A DNA stretch of 64,000 bases from Amanita rubescens (lineage: Eukaryota; Basidiomycota; Agaricomycetes; Agaricales; Amanitaceae). Below, one piece after another: positions 25,201 to 36,603 of the stretch; within the stretch, counting starts at the first letter, position 1; each line of letters starts with the position of its first letter. A program made the position numbers and the translations under genes. The notes under the pieces are model-generated. The model was not told where the DNA came from. It worked only from the letters and a program-made list of their open reading frames with translations, and searched no databases. The stretch spans positions 62,001 through 126,000 of the forward strand of contig WION01000135.1 in NCBI GenBank assembly GCA_015039365.1. Direction: 5' to 3'.

Positions 25201-25692
25201 CCCATGGCTCCGCTACCCATTCGAACGATGGAATCACCAACGACCCCTACGCCGACGGCCGGGCCGTCAACAGCGAATTGGCAAGAGAGGAATGTGAAGG
25301 ACAGGTCGCCACTATCTCCATCGCACACCTTAAATTCGCGAGTTTCTCACCCCCAGAACGCTCGCACATCTCCGCGTTCCCCGTTACATCGAATGGCTTA
25401 TAGAACCTCGAGAAAGAGGAAATTACAGGACGAATTATCGTCGGTACAGGCTCGCGAGAATCTTGCGTCTCCTAAGAAACGACTACGATCAACCAAGGCA
25501 CACGATGAAGTAACTACGAACGCCGAGGCGCCAAACAGAAGGCGGCCAGCTGCTACGTCGTCAAGCGGTGGCGTAGGATCGTCAATGAGAGTGACACGAT
25601 CATCCTCTAGGATAGCGCAGAAGAATGCAAACGTTGCGGAATCAACCTTGATCGCACCGAGAGCTGCGAAGGGAAGGAAGAAGGCGCGCTAG
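22229..25692 (+). CDS. FunK1 fungal protein kinase, copy 3
   Basis: Seven exons: 22229..22810, 22866..23114, 23164..23511, 23556..24018, 24072..24457, 24504..24569, 24634..25692; 1050 residues, intact. Start ATG 22229 is the first in the frame. Motifs: VHVTKPQ and WWLQVHT in the N-terminal part, HRDVSIGN (HRD about 559-561), LIDLDHAKRA in place of DFG, then FMSAEVM and ESFFWVLVYIC. The C-terminal ~180 residues are Pro/Ser-rich with basic clusters (KRKLQ, KKRLR, GRKKAR), which suggests a nuclear location. It follows GH31 copy 1 by 0.7 kb and is nearly identical to copy 4 except in a tract right after the catalytic loop. Confidence 0.9.
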
Positions 25693-26557
25693 GACTCAAA
25701 GGACAAGTGCGGAGACATTATGCTGTACTTTTAGGATATTATCCATCAATATGTTCAATACCACATGCGCATATATATATCGGGTTTGACAGACGTTGAT
25801 TCGTACATTGGCCTCGTTCGGAATGACGTTGATCACAATCATCTTAGCTATGTGAAGGCTACCTCTGCTTTCAAAGCATGGGATCTGGGAACACGTTCGA
25901 ACTTTCATCAATCGACCATCACGAAGGCAACTTAAGTCAACCTACAGCAAGCATAGGGAATCAATGGGCTTTGTCTTTGACGGAGGTTTCTTTCACAAAT
26001 GTCCTCCTTCCATTCATCAATGCCAATCCCACGTCGCCTTCACCCTCACTCCCGCTTATAGAACTTTCCCTCCATTCTTGCCTTCAAACGCAGTGCTTCG
26101 ATTGCCAAAGTTGGTATATCATTTGGAACGCCTACGAATACACCACCTCTCCAACTTCGCTTTCTGGACAAGGCTCAGCGAAGACAAAGAAGCAGGCGGA
26201 TGATTATCGCATGTGCTGGCGTTGGGAGAAGCAAGCCCTCAGAGTAGAGTTGCGTCGCGGCTTCAAGATGAGAATTTTTGCTGGTGTTGATTACTGTAAT
26301 GATTTCCCCTCATTCAAACAGAGGCGCTGGTGAGGAAGTACGCATACATCCGCCCGCGTACAAAAAAATATTGTACAGATAGACCGTATTCCTAATTCTA
26401 TCCATCAGACTACTGGACGAAGTTGGTATCTAAGTGAAAAATTATTTATGAGATTTCTTTTTATAGTATGTTTTTTTCACGGGAGGGTAACAACAAATTG
26501 CTTAACAAAATTTTCTGACCCCGAAATGATATAACTCGTACAAAGCTATAGAACGAA
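25693..26557. other. Intergenic after FunK1 copy 3, one unassigned ORF
   Basis: A plus-strand open frame at 25878-26333 (151 codons) has no recognisable domain and no convincing splice partner; it is recorded only as an unassigned ORF. The remainder is AT-rich and seems non-coding. Confidence 0.35.
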
Positions 26558-27864
26558 TCATACACACCCCTCTACAACGGAATGACATGATCTATGCGGC
26601 CTTATATCTACTATGACAATTTTCACAAGGCCATTTCCTTCGAATGCTCGTAAATCTTCCGCCCTACGCAATCCTTCAAAAAATAAAACAGATTTTCCCG
26701 GTTGAGGTGTGCTGACGATAATCTTGATCCTCTTCAGACTGGGGAACATGGACTGTAATTTATGAAGGATATTCGGAGATTCAACAAATCCGAATAAGGA
26801 CAATTGTTCTTGTAACGAGTGTTCGTAGGTTAAGAATCTGAACCAACATTCCTGTAGAGCGTTGGGTGACGGCAGGGCGGACAGCATCTTCCACATGGCC
26901 GATGTGAGTGGGGGTATCATCTCTGATGACGTATACATATTTTCCGTAAATCCGATATATAGCATCCGAACGTTGATACATTGCTTGAGTTGAGTTGGAT
27001 CCAAGTACTCTAGTAATTCATCTGCAATTTCGGCGGTAAGCTGTTGTATATTTGGAGACAGGCGCACATACCTAGAGACGCGGTAAAGGTGCTCTGAAAG
27101 CTGATCAAAAGCTGCTCAACGCCTTGACCGATGTGATGTAAAAATCTCCGGGTTAAGAGATTGCTACTTTTTGCAATCGATGGATTGGGCGCTTGAATAT
27201 GAAAGGTCTGGACAGAAACATCGAGGTCTGGGTTGGTCAATGGATCCAATACGTCTTTGAGAAGCATGAGTGAAGTGCTATCGAACGCCCTAAACCGGAG
27301 AGGGCGACGAAATATAGATGAGTGGGGCAAGAGGTCTGGTATTTCGTTGTACCGCAGCCGACGGAGGGCAAGCGTTTTCACAGAAGGCAGAAGCCTGCCA
27401 AGGAACCCCACTACGTCGTCCGCGTTCCACCTGCCCACTCCGTCCAGTTGAAGATCTTGTATATTCAATTGAAATATAATATCCAGGATGTGGCGCGGTA
27501 CGATTTTCCACTTGGGGCGCCAGGTATAATGCGATGATAGGCTTAGTGACTTGACATTGCAGAGGTTCGATGCGATTTGTGTGGGGTTGACGTCAGTGCG
27601 GTACCTTAATTCGCGACCGAACGGGTCCCGGAGGTGGATCTCTTTGACGGCTAGCGTAAAACTAGTCCACGGTGCACCAGCAAGGTACAAAAACCTGTCG
27701 AAACTCTTGTGGCCAATGAACTCGAGGGAGAAGAAAAGACGATGTCGGCTCGTGACAAGGATTCGTCTAGAAACGAGGCCACAGGAGAGTAATGTCGGCG
27801 TATCATCAAGTTGACCGATTACTTTGTCGATGATTTCTGGAGGAAATAAGAATGGTTTGAGCAT
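26558..27864 (-). CDS. F-box-like protein
   Basis: Two exons on the minus strand, 27864..27072 and 27021..26558, joined over a 50-nt intron (GTATGT...TTGCAG); 418 residues. The N terminus (FPPEIIDKVIGQL, then SCGLVSRR) matches the F-box-like helix pattern common in agaricomycetes; the rest is Leu-rich with weak repeats, as in substrate-binding regions of F-box proteins. F-box proteins bring targets to SCF ubiquitin ligases; the target is unknown. It is transcribed toward the FunK1 gene. The region upstream, near 27900, must contain its promoter. Confidence 0.8.
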
Positions 27865-28830
27865 AGCGGCGCGCTAGAGTCCGAGTCTCACGTCATCTTT
27901 ATTAGTGAGCTTAGCGCGCCTTCTCACGCCATCCATTCTTATATGTGGCACAATTGAGAAGATGAGCGGTCCCGCCCAGTGGTCACCGGTCACCGGTCAA
28001 TCCCCGACGCCACATGCATCGAGCAACAAGCAACTGGCTTGGAGCTTCGACGTCTCGACATCCTTGAATTTTGTCTCTCCAGACCACGAGCTAGTATCCA
28101 GTCTTATGAATACGCACCAAGTACCGCACCACCGCATACATGGACAGCCTATTTTTTTTCCAAATGCCATGCATCACCATCATTACGACGTCGACCCTCA
28201 TCGACCGCGCAACGTCAAAATACAACATCGATCCCGCGGCGTAATGCCCCAGGCCCCACAACGCATGATGGCATCAATATCTCCGCAACACTGGTATCGA
28301 TAATCATCCTCAGACTGCCGTCGGATGCGCCCTCCCTCACACTGACTAACTTTTGGGACCCAACACCACCACGTACAGAGGGCAGCTACCTGGCTGAAAA
28401 GGATCAGGGGACGACTCATACGAGCATCGCGCGTCACGCTCCTACCAGCAGTAGGGAGATTGATGCTTGATCCGCTCATATTCTCAGCTAGCCAGAAATA
28501 CCTTCCTCACCTTATTTGAATGCATGAACACGTCTGCATGGGGCATGATCAAGATGTCGTGGAACAACCGAACAAAAGAACTGGGTTTGTTACAACAGCG
28601 CCAACACAGACTTGGTCCTCACAACAATAGCGGTAATACATTCATAACGAACCAAGCTCTGATTCATCCCTACGACTAGGACACAGGATGTCAAATGTGG
28701 GTCTTTACTCCATTAAACCTTAGACGTGTTTGAACAGACAGCGGTCGATTATAAAAGCCAATACCAGCTCTATAGAATCCTCAGGCCGGTCCTCTACATC
28801 TCTTCAACGTTGAACGTTCTTCGAACCATA
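27865..28830. other. Intergenic, weak ORFs only
   Basis: Open frames at 27905-28303 and 27979-28470 overlap in different frames, are rich in His, Pro and Ser and show no domain or splice signals; I do not call a gene. Local GGTCACCGGTCACCGGTC near 27980 is a short direct repeat. The right end is the promoter of the next gene. Confidence 0.4.
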
Positions 28831-29991
28831 ATGCGTTTTTCTACTATTACCCTTGCATTCCTCTTCTTCACTACTGTCTTTGCGACGCCCATCTTCCGCG
28901 CAGGCGCTGATAATAATATTTCGTTGGCTGTAAGTCGTTGACCAAACCGTCACTCTAACTATTTTAAACTGTTGGTATTATCAGAAGCGAACGAAGACTG
29001 GAGTGCCTAGTAGACAGAGCACCATGTCTGGGACCAGGAAGTCCAAATCTTGGACTGGCGGGCCCAAATCTAAGACAAGCAAGTCCAAACCTTCGACCGG
29101 CGGGCCCAAATCTAAGACCAGCCATTCCAAACTTTCGACCAGCGGGCCCAAATCTAAGACCAGCCAGTCCAAACCTTCGACCGGCAGGCCCAAATCTAAG
29201 ACCAGCAAGTCCAAATCTAATACCTCCGCAGGCCGTGGAAAGGTAAGTCGCACCATTTCGTAGATGGGAGTATGAAAAGCTGAACTGGCCTTTCTCCTAG
29301 AAAACCCCTTGCAACGGCAAGCGTGCCACCCCAACCGAGCTCCAAGCAGCTTTGCATCCTAATAATATTGGACAGACGTTTTCGCTGTCGCATGCTGAAT
29401 GGCGCCGCGTATACAAATTGAAGTCGAAGGTTGATGGCAAGGAGGCGATTGTCAAGATCTCTATTATTGTCTCCGAGGATGAATTAGAAGACGTGGAACG
29501 AGAAGTAACGGCTCTTAAGGCTAACCACCAGTTCATCGGTTGGGGCCACTCACGCGACAAAAAGGTATTCTATATAGTAATGGAGTAGTACATGGGTGTT
29601 CCGTTGGAAAAAACACCAGAGGCGTTCAAGGGCGATACAGCGAAGGTCACAGAAGCGAAGAAAGCAACGATCGCACGGTACAAGCAACATTTCGGTCTAA
29701 TTCATACGTAAGAATCTTGCAGTCCAATTGAACCATTCACTTATGCTTGATTTTAGTGATTCCTGGACGCCTGAGCTTGGCGAGCAAGACGAGAACGATG
29801 ACACTGCCGGTCTGAGCAATGAGAGCAACTGGACTTACAGACAAGTTGGTGGCCAATGGCAAGGGGAGCTGATTGACTGGGATTTTTATGAGGCCGTAGA
29901 AGGCCATGAACTTGCCAGAGCTGACGAGAGCACGGCGCTCGATCTTGGATGCGGCGTGTTTGTGCCTCCCGAATTGGAGAAGAATATCTAG
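28831..29991 (+). pseudogene. Secreted kinase-like protein with Lys/Ser repeats, nonsense codon
   Basis: Exons 28831..28929, 28985..29242, 29301..29707, 29757..29991 keep one frame, but TAG at 29586-29588 interrupts exon 3 between IVME and YMGVPLEK. The frame is open again to a natural stop at 29991, so this looks like a recent nonsense change (or a sequencing error). The predicted product starts with a signal peptide (MRFSTITLAF...VFA), followed by about four copies of a 14-residue repeat around GPKSKTSKSKPST (42-bp DNA units, 29057-29226). Next comes a segment resembling an atypical kinase fold (IVKISI, EREVTAL, IVME, GLIHTD). The usual Asn after the HxD loop is absent, so activity is doubtful even without the stop. 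Downstream GELIDWDFYE resembles the metal-binding Asp region. Confidence 0.6.
29057..29226 (+). repeat. 42-bp tandem coding repeat, about 4 units
   Basis: Units contain GGGCCCAAATCTAAGACC(A) and encode GPKSKTS(K/H/Q)SK(P/L)ST with few changes. They lie within exon 2 of the kinase-like gene and produce a strongly basic, Ser/Thr-rich linker. Confidence 0.85.
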
Positions 29992-30985
29992 TCTACTGCG
30001 GTTACCACTGTACAAATTAATGGAGATGTTTAGTTATTGGAGATTCTTATTTAAGTGACTATTGATGTGCGCCGACGTTCAGAGTCTTCAGACATGGCCC
30101 TAGAGCCGAAATACATGCCCTCGCGCAGATGCTATGTGAATGTGACGCTCTCCCCGTGTCATAAACATCCAAATCGGGCAGATCCCACGGCGATCAAACA
30201 CTTGGGCTATCACTATCGGATTCCTAATACAATCCTTTTTCTATTCACACCGTAAGAATGGAATTCTTGTATCCGAACAAAACTACTGGTTTCACAGGCA
30301 CAAAATCGTCAAGTCCTACATGCAGTCCACGCATAGAGTGAGTGCGCGACATTGAATCTCTCCATCGCTCTCCACCGCGTTCTCACCTTCCTTGTCAAGT
30401 TGTAACTCCGGGATCAAGATCTTTGAAGCCAAAACGAATCGGCTCAACAAAAAAAATTATCTGCACTCATGCATGGCAACTGAACAACCCAAATTCGAAG
30501 ACATGACCTGCGGGTATATAAATAAATGCATTCGGAGCGTCAAGAAGAATGGGGCATAGTACAGCGCAGACGGGCATTGAATATTGGCGAACGAAAAACT
30601 AGCCAAAAACTTCTAGTAGACGAAACGGATCCTAACGGTGGACCTCGATCGGAAAGAATCGCTACCATCCGGATCCTCCATATCGTTGGAAAACGAATCC
30701 GAGCAGGACGAGGACGGCTTGAGTCACAGTATGAGAATGCGTGCCGCGTGAGAATCGGTAGGTCGGCCAGGCTGACGTTCGACCAAACGTGGCCTCTACT
30801 TACCACCTCATTCTCGCCGTTGTAATCCACAGCGAATGGTAAATTGTTCATTGCAATGCTGTCGCAGCTACAATACGGACATGCCAGTGTCACAGTGATT
30901 GGGATAAAAAAATCAACTTTCATCACCATAGTTTACAGTGATGTCATCAAACACCACGGCTGCAGTCAGCGGCTTCAATTACTCG
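29992..30985. other. Intergenic, no supported gene
   Basis: Short frames on both strands (for example minus 30540-30929, which includes the word LACPYCSCDS) have no recognised domain. The stretch lies beyond the 3' ends of two convergent genes. Confidence 0.4.
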
Positions 30986-33206
30986 TTAAAAGCTCCCATT
31001 GAAGGATTTAAGCCACGCTCCCACGAACTCTATCTCTTGCAAATGAATGGCGCGTATTTCAGGCGGTTCCAAACTCAGATCAGCTAACCCGTTCTGGTCA
31101 TAATGATGTACCCCATCTTATGACAAGGTCAGCTCTTTGTCAATTATTTAGATTACAACGAACTTGGGATCAACTTGAATGGTCGAATTATTGTGTCCGG
31201 TCGACGGGCTGCTACTTCAGCGTGTGCTGTACAAGGCCTCCAAGGATCCACTTCAGGTACGATTAGACAAACGAATGTTGCGAAAAAAAACCTCGTCACC
31301 TCCGCCGTCTATAATCGCCAACCGATCCGCGGCGATGGCGTAACCTCCATGATGGTTGATGTCGGCAACGTTCGCTCGAGGAGGAACTGCGAAATAATTT
31401 CCTGGAGGGAATGCCTACATCCGTCAGCACTACGACAGGCAAACGAGATAACAGGACGAACTTGGTTGCAAGTTTTGGTTAGATAGTCAATTGTTAAAAG
31501 GCGGGATATGATCCGTGGATGATTGGGGTCGGGTGGCGCGGGCTGCGAAAGGATCAGCGATGATACAAGCTAATAAAGACGGCATTACTTGGTGGAAACC
31601 CCACTGCGTGCAGATTTGAAACTTCCATAAACGCCAAGTTTGATCGAGAGTCGTGATCTGATAGGCACTATCGTTGAAGGTTCCGAAGCACTATCTAGAT
31701 TGGTTAATTTTTCCGAGGTGTGCCTCTTATTGCCTACCTCCTCCTGGGTTTGTGGCGGGATACATGTGGGAGGTAGATACTATAAATAGCTTCGTCGATA
31801 AATAAGTATGCACCAGCGAACGTAAACTTGCCTCTCTGATATATTTCCCATAGTTGAAAAGGCCTATATCAACCGGGTAGCCATCCACAAGGGCAGTCTT
31901 GGTGTTCGCATTCTCCGTCGCATTGATGTAAGAGCAAAAATAGTCAAAACCATCCTCACCAACAGCAGGATCCCAATTCTTGTCCTGCCAATAAGACACT
32001 GGAGTCTAGAAACTTAAATTAACATCCAAGCATCACTTGAAATCGAAGATACTCACGGTTATTGTCGATACGAAGTCCACATCATGTGTAATGTTCTGCA
32101 ATCCAAATAGCGTCTTGAGCGCTTGGGTATGTTTACCCTCAGCGATGATTGAATCGATTTGAAGAACAGCCGTCTCTAAACGGGAGATACACTTGGCGTT
32201 GGCAGCTCTTCTGATGACCTCGTAATATTCCCAATCATTTATGAACGCCTTTGTCACACCTATCAAAACATCAATCAGTAGATTAACAGACTGACTGATA
32301 TCTGCATACCACTAGAAGCTATGGCACCATAGACTAAATGAGGATAGACCACCTTCATCAGTGCAGAGCGAGCACCCGCATACGAGCCCTACAAAACATG
32401 GTTCAATGAGGGATGATAGAGCAATTCAAATTACACGTACTCCATAGTATATCCATGGCGTTTTCGGAGCTGTGAGATCCTCGGTTATTCCCTCAAACTT
32501 GACATTGGCCATGAAATTGGCGCTATCGGCCAAAGCTTGTTCATTGTTAAGGAACCTATTTTTACGCCGTTTCAGCAGGTACATTCCTTACCCAGTCGAT
32601 ATACGAACCGAAGAGAATCAGTTGTAAGGTTCTGTGTTGCATATGATTCACCTAGGGCGAGTCAATAATGTTCAACATGCCAGAGATCATGTTCACCGTA
32701 GTACCGATGCTCCAAAATAACTCCAATGCCACCTAGACGCCTCGTCAAAATATCAACAATGCCTGTATCTAGCAAAGCCAATTGCTCCTGCGACAGTCTC
32801 CAGTCAAACGTTGGATTGGGTTAGTCGCTTGAAGAGGACATACCGATGCGTCAGCTTCACCACCATCCAGTACCACTACTGGCCCTCCAAATCCGGGCTT
32901 GTAGTGTCTAGTGCTGACCCAAAAGCGCTGCAGCCATGTATCGGCGGTCTCGTGATAGAAATGATCCAAAGGTTGTTGAAACCACTGAAGCTGGAACTCC
33001 GATGTATTTCGAGCCAACGACAACGGCCGTTGAAGCTGGGGCTCTGATGTATCTCGAGCCAACAACTGGTCTGGAGATGAAGACCTTAAGTTTCGTAGTT
33101 GACCAAGCCTCCAAGCGTTCGCAGCCTGGGGACCATTAGGTGGACCGAGCGCGCACAAAGTCGGCAACAATACCAGAGAAGCGAGTGTACCCAGGCACTT
33201 GACCAT
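30986..33206 (-). CDS. S28-family serine peptidase (prolyl carboxypeptidase-like), secreted
   Basis: Thirteen minus-strand exons: 33206..32844, 32787..32697, 32651..32609, 32555..32441, 32388..32310, 32259..32057, 32005..31832, 31779..31738, 31690..31589, 31542..31462, 31414..31300, 31250..31164, 31116..30986; 541 residues, all phases agree. Signal peptide at the N terminus, then FQQPLDHF and VVLDGGEA typical of S28. Catalytic Ser in YGGSYAG (about 206), Asp in VDPWRP (about 471), His in GVHHYDQNGL (502/503). S28 enzymes cleave after proline near C or N termini and are active at acid pH in the lysosome or outside the cell. Intron 7 is GC-AG with the optimal GCAAGT donor. The N-terminal linker contains a short internal repeat (ARDTSEPQLQ / ARNTSEFQLQ). 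I see no defect. Confidence 0.9.
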
Positions 33207-34823
33207 GTCAGATTCCTAGGCAAGGGACGCTACATGGATGGCAGAGAACCATCCGTTTTATATCCCCCATAATGCGACCGTGCTGGGGTGGCGATATGGG
33301 TGCATGTGAAAGACGTTATCGGTCTGTATAAGTACAAGCCAATAGCAATATGCAGAAGCAAGTTGTAAACCGAGGTAGATCTATCATCTCAATTTTCAGT
33401 ATTTCGGTAGTAGGAGGTAGTGCGGATACGAGGAATCAAGCTATATAGATGCAATATTATGGCAGATGCATGCGAGGTGATTGGCCAAGAAGAACGATAT
33501 TTCGTACACTCACTTGCAAAGTGGATTCTTTAGAACGATGATCGGAGGTTATGTACCTTCCAATGCAAACTGATCTTGGCGGCCTATTGAGGAAGCGGTT
33601 TCCTTCAGTTCATCTAGACGAACGCGCTGATCTTTCCATCGATAAATTCCCTGTCATCTTTCTTGTCTTCCAACCTGAACTTCAATATCATAACACAGCG
33701 AGTGGTGGAACAACGGTACAACTCACGTATCTCCGTCTCTTTCAGATCCGCTACTACTTCGGCTTCCCGTCCACCACGGTGTACCTCACGTATTTCCGTC
33801 TCATTCCCATCTACTACTTCGGCTCCGCCACAGAGCTTCCTCGTCTCCGCGCGCAGTGGGGTGGGCCCACAGCTTTGGACCGTGCTGCTCTCCTAGGAGG
33901 CGTATCGCGAGTAAATTTATCTGAATCTCCGATGGTGCTTCTATCAGCACATGTTCACGCCGTTCAGTAAATGAGGGACAAGGTGACCCTTTCAAAAGCT
34001 TCATCACCAGAGCCTTGGCGTGTGTCCACCATGATATCTGACGCACAAGTTATAGAGAATGCAATGCATCACATGTTCATGTTTTCGCCCGAAGAGAGAG
34101 TTATTAGACGAACTGGAATTATAGAATTTAGACGATGGTTTCCCCTTTTTCAATGTATTAAGTTGGTAGTTACCCTGTGAAATATTTTGCCAAGTCAAAG
34201 TAACCGGTTATGTTTCAGATTGCATTCTTGACGGGACGTGAACATTAGACACGACGTTGGCGAAGAGTCTGTCATGTAGCGTCTTCCTCTCTGCTGGACT
34301 CTGGTACAAGGTCAAGGGCCCCTGATGGATTACTATCGCGGAACCCAGTCACTCACGTGGGGGCATCGAAATTTTGACGCGGTCCCCCAGGTGTAACGGA
34401 TGCAGGAACGTCTGTGTATGTTTGGGCCGTGCGCGGGAACGTATAGCTTACATAAGACCCTTTTAGTATATAAATAGCGATACCATACGTAGAGAGAATT
34501 GATATCTTTACAACGGTGATTCATCTCGACCGAACTCTCTGTGCCATGTCCTCCTATCATAGCGACACGTCACACCAGGGCAACCGTACTTTTCTTGTTT
34601 CATAAAAACGTAGTCATGCTAGCCTCGCGACCGACATCAAACTATCTGAATCGTTACTTTAATTTACTTAAGCGTCGGCTCGTCTCCATACAAACATTTG
34701 AGCTGATTGGCAGTCGCTATATAAGCTACACTATGCCCTCGCTGAACCTCGGAGCCGGTCTCTATACACTTCCTAGTCCACCGAGTAAGTAACTTCAATA
34801 TATAGACAAATAACTCATCACTC
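33207..34823. other. Intergenic, with a short repeat region
   Basis: No gene is supported. At about 33716-33832 two imperfect ~60-bp units (CTCACGTAT-TCCGTCTC...CTACTACTTCGGCT) lie in tandem. A TATAAATAG string at 34469 could belong to a promoter. Short frames (for example 33551-33970) follow the repeat and show no domain. Confidence 0.4.
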
Positions 34824-35474
34824 ATGTTCTTACCCAGGATATCTCTCATGTTATTCCTGTACGCGCTACTTTTCTTTGTACTCGGCTCTTCGGTAGTGGC
34901 GAATCCTGTTATGACACCTCATCTTTCTCGGAGAGGCAATGTCAATTCGAAACCTCCCGTCGACGTGACTGAACGGATAAATGGTTTCTGGTTCACACAC
35001 CTCAAAGTCAGTGAGCAGTGAGCACCGGTTCTACTTGTCTGAGTCTCACATACCTGGACAGAAAAAAATACTCAAGATTGATCGTTGTATTTACATGAAA
35101 ATTGAAAACGGGGCAATTGTGGAAATTCGGCCGCAGCCAAACGACAACATCGAAGCGGAAACGGTAACGGATTATGTAGTCTGGTCACGGACAATACATA
35201 GCCCACTCAACGTCAGTCTACCGCGTTTTGAAAGCTGAATGTCTGACATGCGATGGTCATTTTGTAGTGGTTAAAGGGTCTTGAGCATCCCTCCCAGATG
35301 ATTGATTCTAATCGGCATCGGTTTCCTCGCGACCAATTATTCACCGCGTCGTCGATTAGCACTATCAAGATGAAGGGCACTATATCAGCGGAATTGAGAC
35401 CAGATGGTAAAGCAAAGGGGTTAGAAAGTGTGCAAGTGCCATTTCGAATCGCCACGGATGGGGAAATGATATAA
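34824..35474 (+). CDS. Small secreted protein of unknown function
   Basis: Three exons, 34824..35006, 35062..35211, 35268..35474, joined by 55- and 56-nt introns (GTCAGT...GACAG; GTCAGT...TTGTAG) in phase 0; 179 residues. The N terminus has a long hydrophobic core (about residues 8-24) ending VVANP, a plausible signal peptide, followed by HLSRRGN, a possible dibasic processing site. I recognise no domain. Sequence corresponding to exon 3 and its 3' flank recurs in broken form at 36604-37025. The upstream ATGs at 34545 and 34731 are in other frames. The regular splice signals and uninterrupted frame are the main support. Confidence 0.6.
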
Positions 35475-35830
35475 TGGCTTGATTGAACCTTTGTATGCCA
35501 TGGTAGAGTTCAAAAACTCGAAGATTTCATCCAATTGCAATAAGTACGTTGACGATAAGGCAATGAAGACACCAGTTGTGTCTGCATCAATGACCGCGGA
35601 AGAGGGAGAGCCACACAGTGCACTCGTCGCAGCCGAGCGTGAGACAGAGGCTTCTCTCTTCGACTAGATATGAGCAGGGTTAGGTACTACTGTCGGTGGA
35701 GCGCGTCTTTAAGTTGTCACGCGTCACTCGTCACGGACCGAGTCACCGCTTCCAAGTTCCATCACTGCACGAACAGGTGAGCTACTTTTCTCCAGAATTC
35801 TGTTCGCATTTCTCACTCAAATGTTCTCAG

Positions 35831-36502
35831 AATGGATACTGTTTGGCCTCTAACCATTCATAATCGTTTTGCCACTGTTCCTGCTAATCCAAGAGAGAGT
35901 GACTATTACGCCCCCTACAACAAGCTCCTTAACTTTCTCTTCTCTGTGGACGGTCCGTTCGTCGTTGTACCGCAGACCCGCAGAATCACGGAGGACGAAA
36001 CAAAGTGTAGGACCCGATCTTATAACAACCAAGCTGCGCGAGATTTTGTAACGCTCGCGAATCTATCCATTTTGTAGTTGAATATCAGGTGCTCTGGGGA
36101 GACGCGCCCGTCTTCATTCTGGAGATCAAGACAGGGCATAAGCTTGACCTATTGTCTACTCGGGAAGAAGCTGATCTTCAAACTCGTAGGCGTTTAAGGG
36201 ATTTAGTTGGTATTTGCCCCACTTTCCAAGCTTCATGCCGTCAGTGCAATTGGCACCAAATTGTGTTTCTACACCGCGGACGGTAGCGCAATCACTCCGC
36301 CCAGGATTGTTGGAGACGATCAGTTCAGCATTGATACAGCACCACGAGAACGTTGGGATTGTGATGTATTGGAGGCGGAGGGAGCAGCTCGTCTTAGGGC
36401 TGTCGTTCACGAGATACAACAGGCGTGCGCTCAGCTTGACTCTGGTGAGCACTTTAATTCCTGCAAGATGTTCCTGACAAAAGCATGTCACCTAGAGAAG
36501 TA
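35831..36502 (+). pseudogene. Decayed conserved fungal gene of unknown function
   Basis: Pieces of one protein lie in three frames: an N-terminal piece (SDYYAPYNKLLNFLF), a middle piece (VVEYQVLWGDAPVFILEIK, TRRRLRDLV) and a C-terminal piece (LHAVSAIGTKLCFY, WDCDVLEAEGAARLRAVV). I know this pattern from uncharacterised agaricomycete proteins. The first break is explained by a 26-bp insertion in which TTTTGTA occurs at both edges (about 36044-36080); removing it would restore RDFVVEY. The second is a small indel near 36225. It lies in the short space between the small secreted protein gene and its partial copy. Confidence 0.65.
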
Positions 36503-36603
36503 ATTGATTGACGGTTGTCCCTCCATTTTTCACTCACGTATTTGCTTGGACAACTTTTCGTGTATCACTTATCTGTATAAATTCCTACAAATTCATTCTC
36601 TCA

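Noticed and set aside
25878..26333. 151-codon ORF between FunK1 copy 3 and the F-box gene
   Set aside because: Not called as a gene: no domain, no counterpart after FunK1 copy 4, and amino-acid composition like random frame.
27905..28470. Two overlapping ORFs of 132 and 163 codons
   Set aside because: Different frames of the same Pro/His/Ser-rich stretch, no domain, no splice signals, no homology within the window.
31727..31999. S28 peptidase seemed to be truncated after NYGKYIRE
   Set aside because: Following a GC-AG intron and five further short exons recovers the Asp and His of the triad and a natural stop at 30986.
34981..35238. Frame disagreement in the small secreted protein gene, first taken as a frameshift
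   Set aside because: A 55-nt GT-AG intron (35007-35061) joins the exons in phase, so the gene is intact.
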